64,000 nucleotides of DNA from Shewanella basaltis (lineage in GTDB: Bacteria > Pseudomonadota > Gammaproteobacteria > Enterobacterales > Shewanellaceae), in contig NZ_JAKILA010000009.1 in NCBI RefSeq assembly GCF_023283885.1, positions 1-64,000 of the forward strand. Direction: 5' to 3'. The translations under genes and the position numbers were made by a program. Shown here one piece after another: positions 63,411 to 64,000 of this stretch. The notes below the pieces were generated by a model. It was not told the DNA's origin and searched no databases. It worked only from the letters and a program-made list of their open reading frames with translations. Numbering within the stretch: the first letter of the stretch is position 1; every line of letters begins with the position of its first letter.

Positions 63411-64000
63411 ATGGTGCAACACCTTGTAGATTTACTCGACGCCTGGTTACCGACATACCAAGATGACTGGGTGATGGCAGTGTTAACCCAGGTGCAAGGA
63501 TCTTCGTATCGTAAACCAGGGGCGATGATGTTTTTTCATCCCATGGGTAAAAGCCTGGGGATGTTAAGTGGTGGTTGCCTTGAAGCCGATCTTCGCCGCC
63601 ATGCTCAGCGCGCTATTCAAAATCAACAAGTACTGCAATTAACCTTTGATGCCACTGACGAGTCTGATAGCAGTTATCAGCTTGGTTGCGGAGGTATTGT
63701 GAATATTATGATGGTGTCGCTCAATAAAGCCAATAATTACTTGGGCTTAGTCAAAGTGCACGATGCGTTAATGCGCGGTGACAGTGGCTTTTACCAGCTA
63801 AATATTGCTAACGATGGCGCCCCTAGCCATGGGATTACAGGGCAATTTATTGAGCAAAAAAAGGACTCGGCCACTCAGGTTACTTTAAACAGCAAAACAG
63901 AAAAACATCTACAAGCACAAAACACCATACTCAGTATCCCTTTAAGGCCACCAGTACACATTGGTATTTTTGGTGGTGGATTAGACGCGCAACCCTTGGC
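63411..64000 (+). CDS. XdhC/CoxI family protein (runs off the right edge)
   Basis: The open frame starts at ATG 63411 and continues past base 64000 (196 codons seen). Motifs are QGSSYRKPGAMMFF (about 26-39), MLSGGCLEADLRRHAQRAIQ (about 49-68), YQLGCGGIVNIMM and a Rossmann-type start HIGIFGGGLDAQPL at the cut end. XdhC-type proteins help insert or sulfurate the molybdenum cofactor of xanthine dehydrogenase-type enzymes. No dehydrogenase gene is within the window. Weak ribosome site. Confidence 0.85.
   Translation, partial: MVQHLVDLLDAWLPTYQDDWVMAVLTQVQGSSYRKPGAMMFFHPMGKSLGMLSGGCLEADLRRHAQRAIQNQQVLQLTFDATDESDSSYQLGCGGIVNIMMVSLNKANNYLGLVKVHDALMRGDSGFYQLNIANDGAPSHGITGQFIEQKKDSATQVTLNSKTEKHLQAQNTILSIPLRPPVHIGIFGGGLDAQPL

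Overview
The window looks like a chromosomal segment of a marine gammaproteobacterium of the Alteromonadales, most likely Shewanella or a close relative. I base this on the block fabB / mnmC (divergent), pdxB, asd, fimV, truA, folC, dedD, cvpA, purF, on protein sequences that read like Shewanella Asd, FabB and PurF, and on a LapD/LapG pair of the biofilm type. No rRNA, tRNA, CRISPR array, prophage or intact transposase was recognised. This is reading by eye; no database search was made.

Layout. 0.4-3.6 kb (minus strand): lapG-lapD and a small exported glycine-rich protein form a tightly coupled operon for c-di-GMP control of surface adhesin release. 4.7-25.7 kb: a large extracellular or capsular polysaccharide locus. 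It opens with a JUMPstart/ops-like leader and runs ugd, flippase, glycosyltransferases, polymerase-like protein, WecG-type transferase, manC, manB and an initiating phosphotransferase. After a repeat-filled gap come an outer-membrane beta-barrel, a Wza-like export protein, a Wzc-like tyrosine kinase, a PHP phosphatase, a VpsP-like protein and a second Wzy/ligase, then galU. The 6.5-12.1 kb stretch is much more AT-rich than the genes around it and looks like the exchangeable core.

26.2-44.2 kb: conserved housekeeping genes, namely mnmC (whose methyltransferase half looks dead), fabB, pdxB, asd, a very long acidic repeat-rich fimV, truA, folC, a SPOR-domain protein, cvpA and purF. 44.5-51.3 kb: a membrane-anchored LuxR-type regulator faces an efflux operon of TolC-type protein, adaptor, CusA/CzcA-type RND pump and DUF3240-like protein, followed by a CopC-like exported protein. 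51.4-55.2 kb: a TrmK-like methyltransferase, topB and an exported MsrA. 55.3-60.8 kb: a LysR regulator with a quinone-reductase-like enzyme, a YgiN-like monooxygenase, ModF, a thioredoxin-fold protein and a nitroreductase, which looks like a redox or electrophile defence neighbourhood. 60.9-64 kb: a proline-iminopeptidase-like hydrolase, a YcbL-type metallo-hydrolase and the start of an XdhC-family gene.

The most conspicuous non-coding feature is a family of short hairpin repeats. Their stem sequences change in a compensatory way while the flanks stay fixed. They fill seven intergenic clusters in the first 39 kb and are locally amplified in tandem; none was seen from 39.1 to 64 kb. A second, CTAG-rich repeat family accompanies them. 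Two other inverted-repeat elements (54.4 and 62.3 kb) and two candidate operators (45.05 kb, and a 15-bp palindrome shared by 56.23 and 59.37 kb) complete the non-coding picture.
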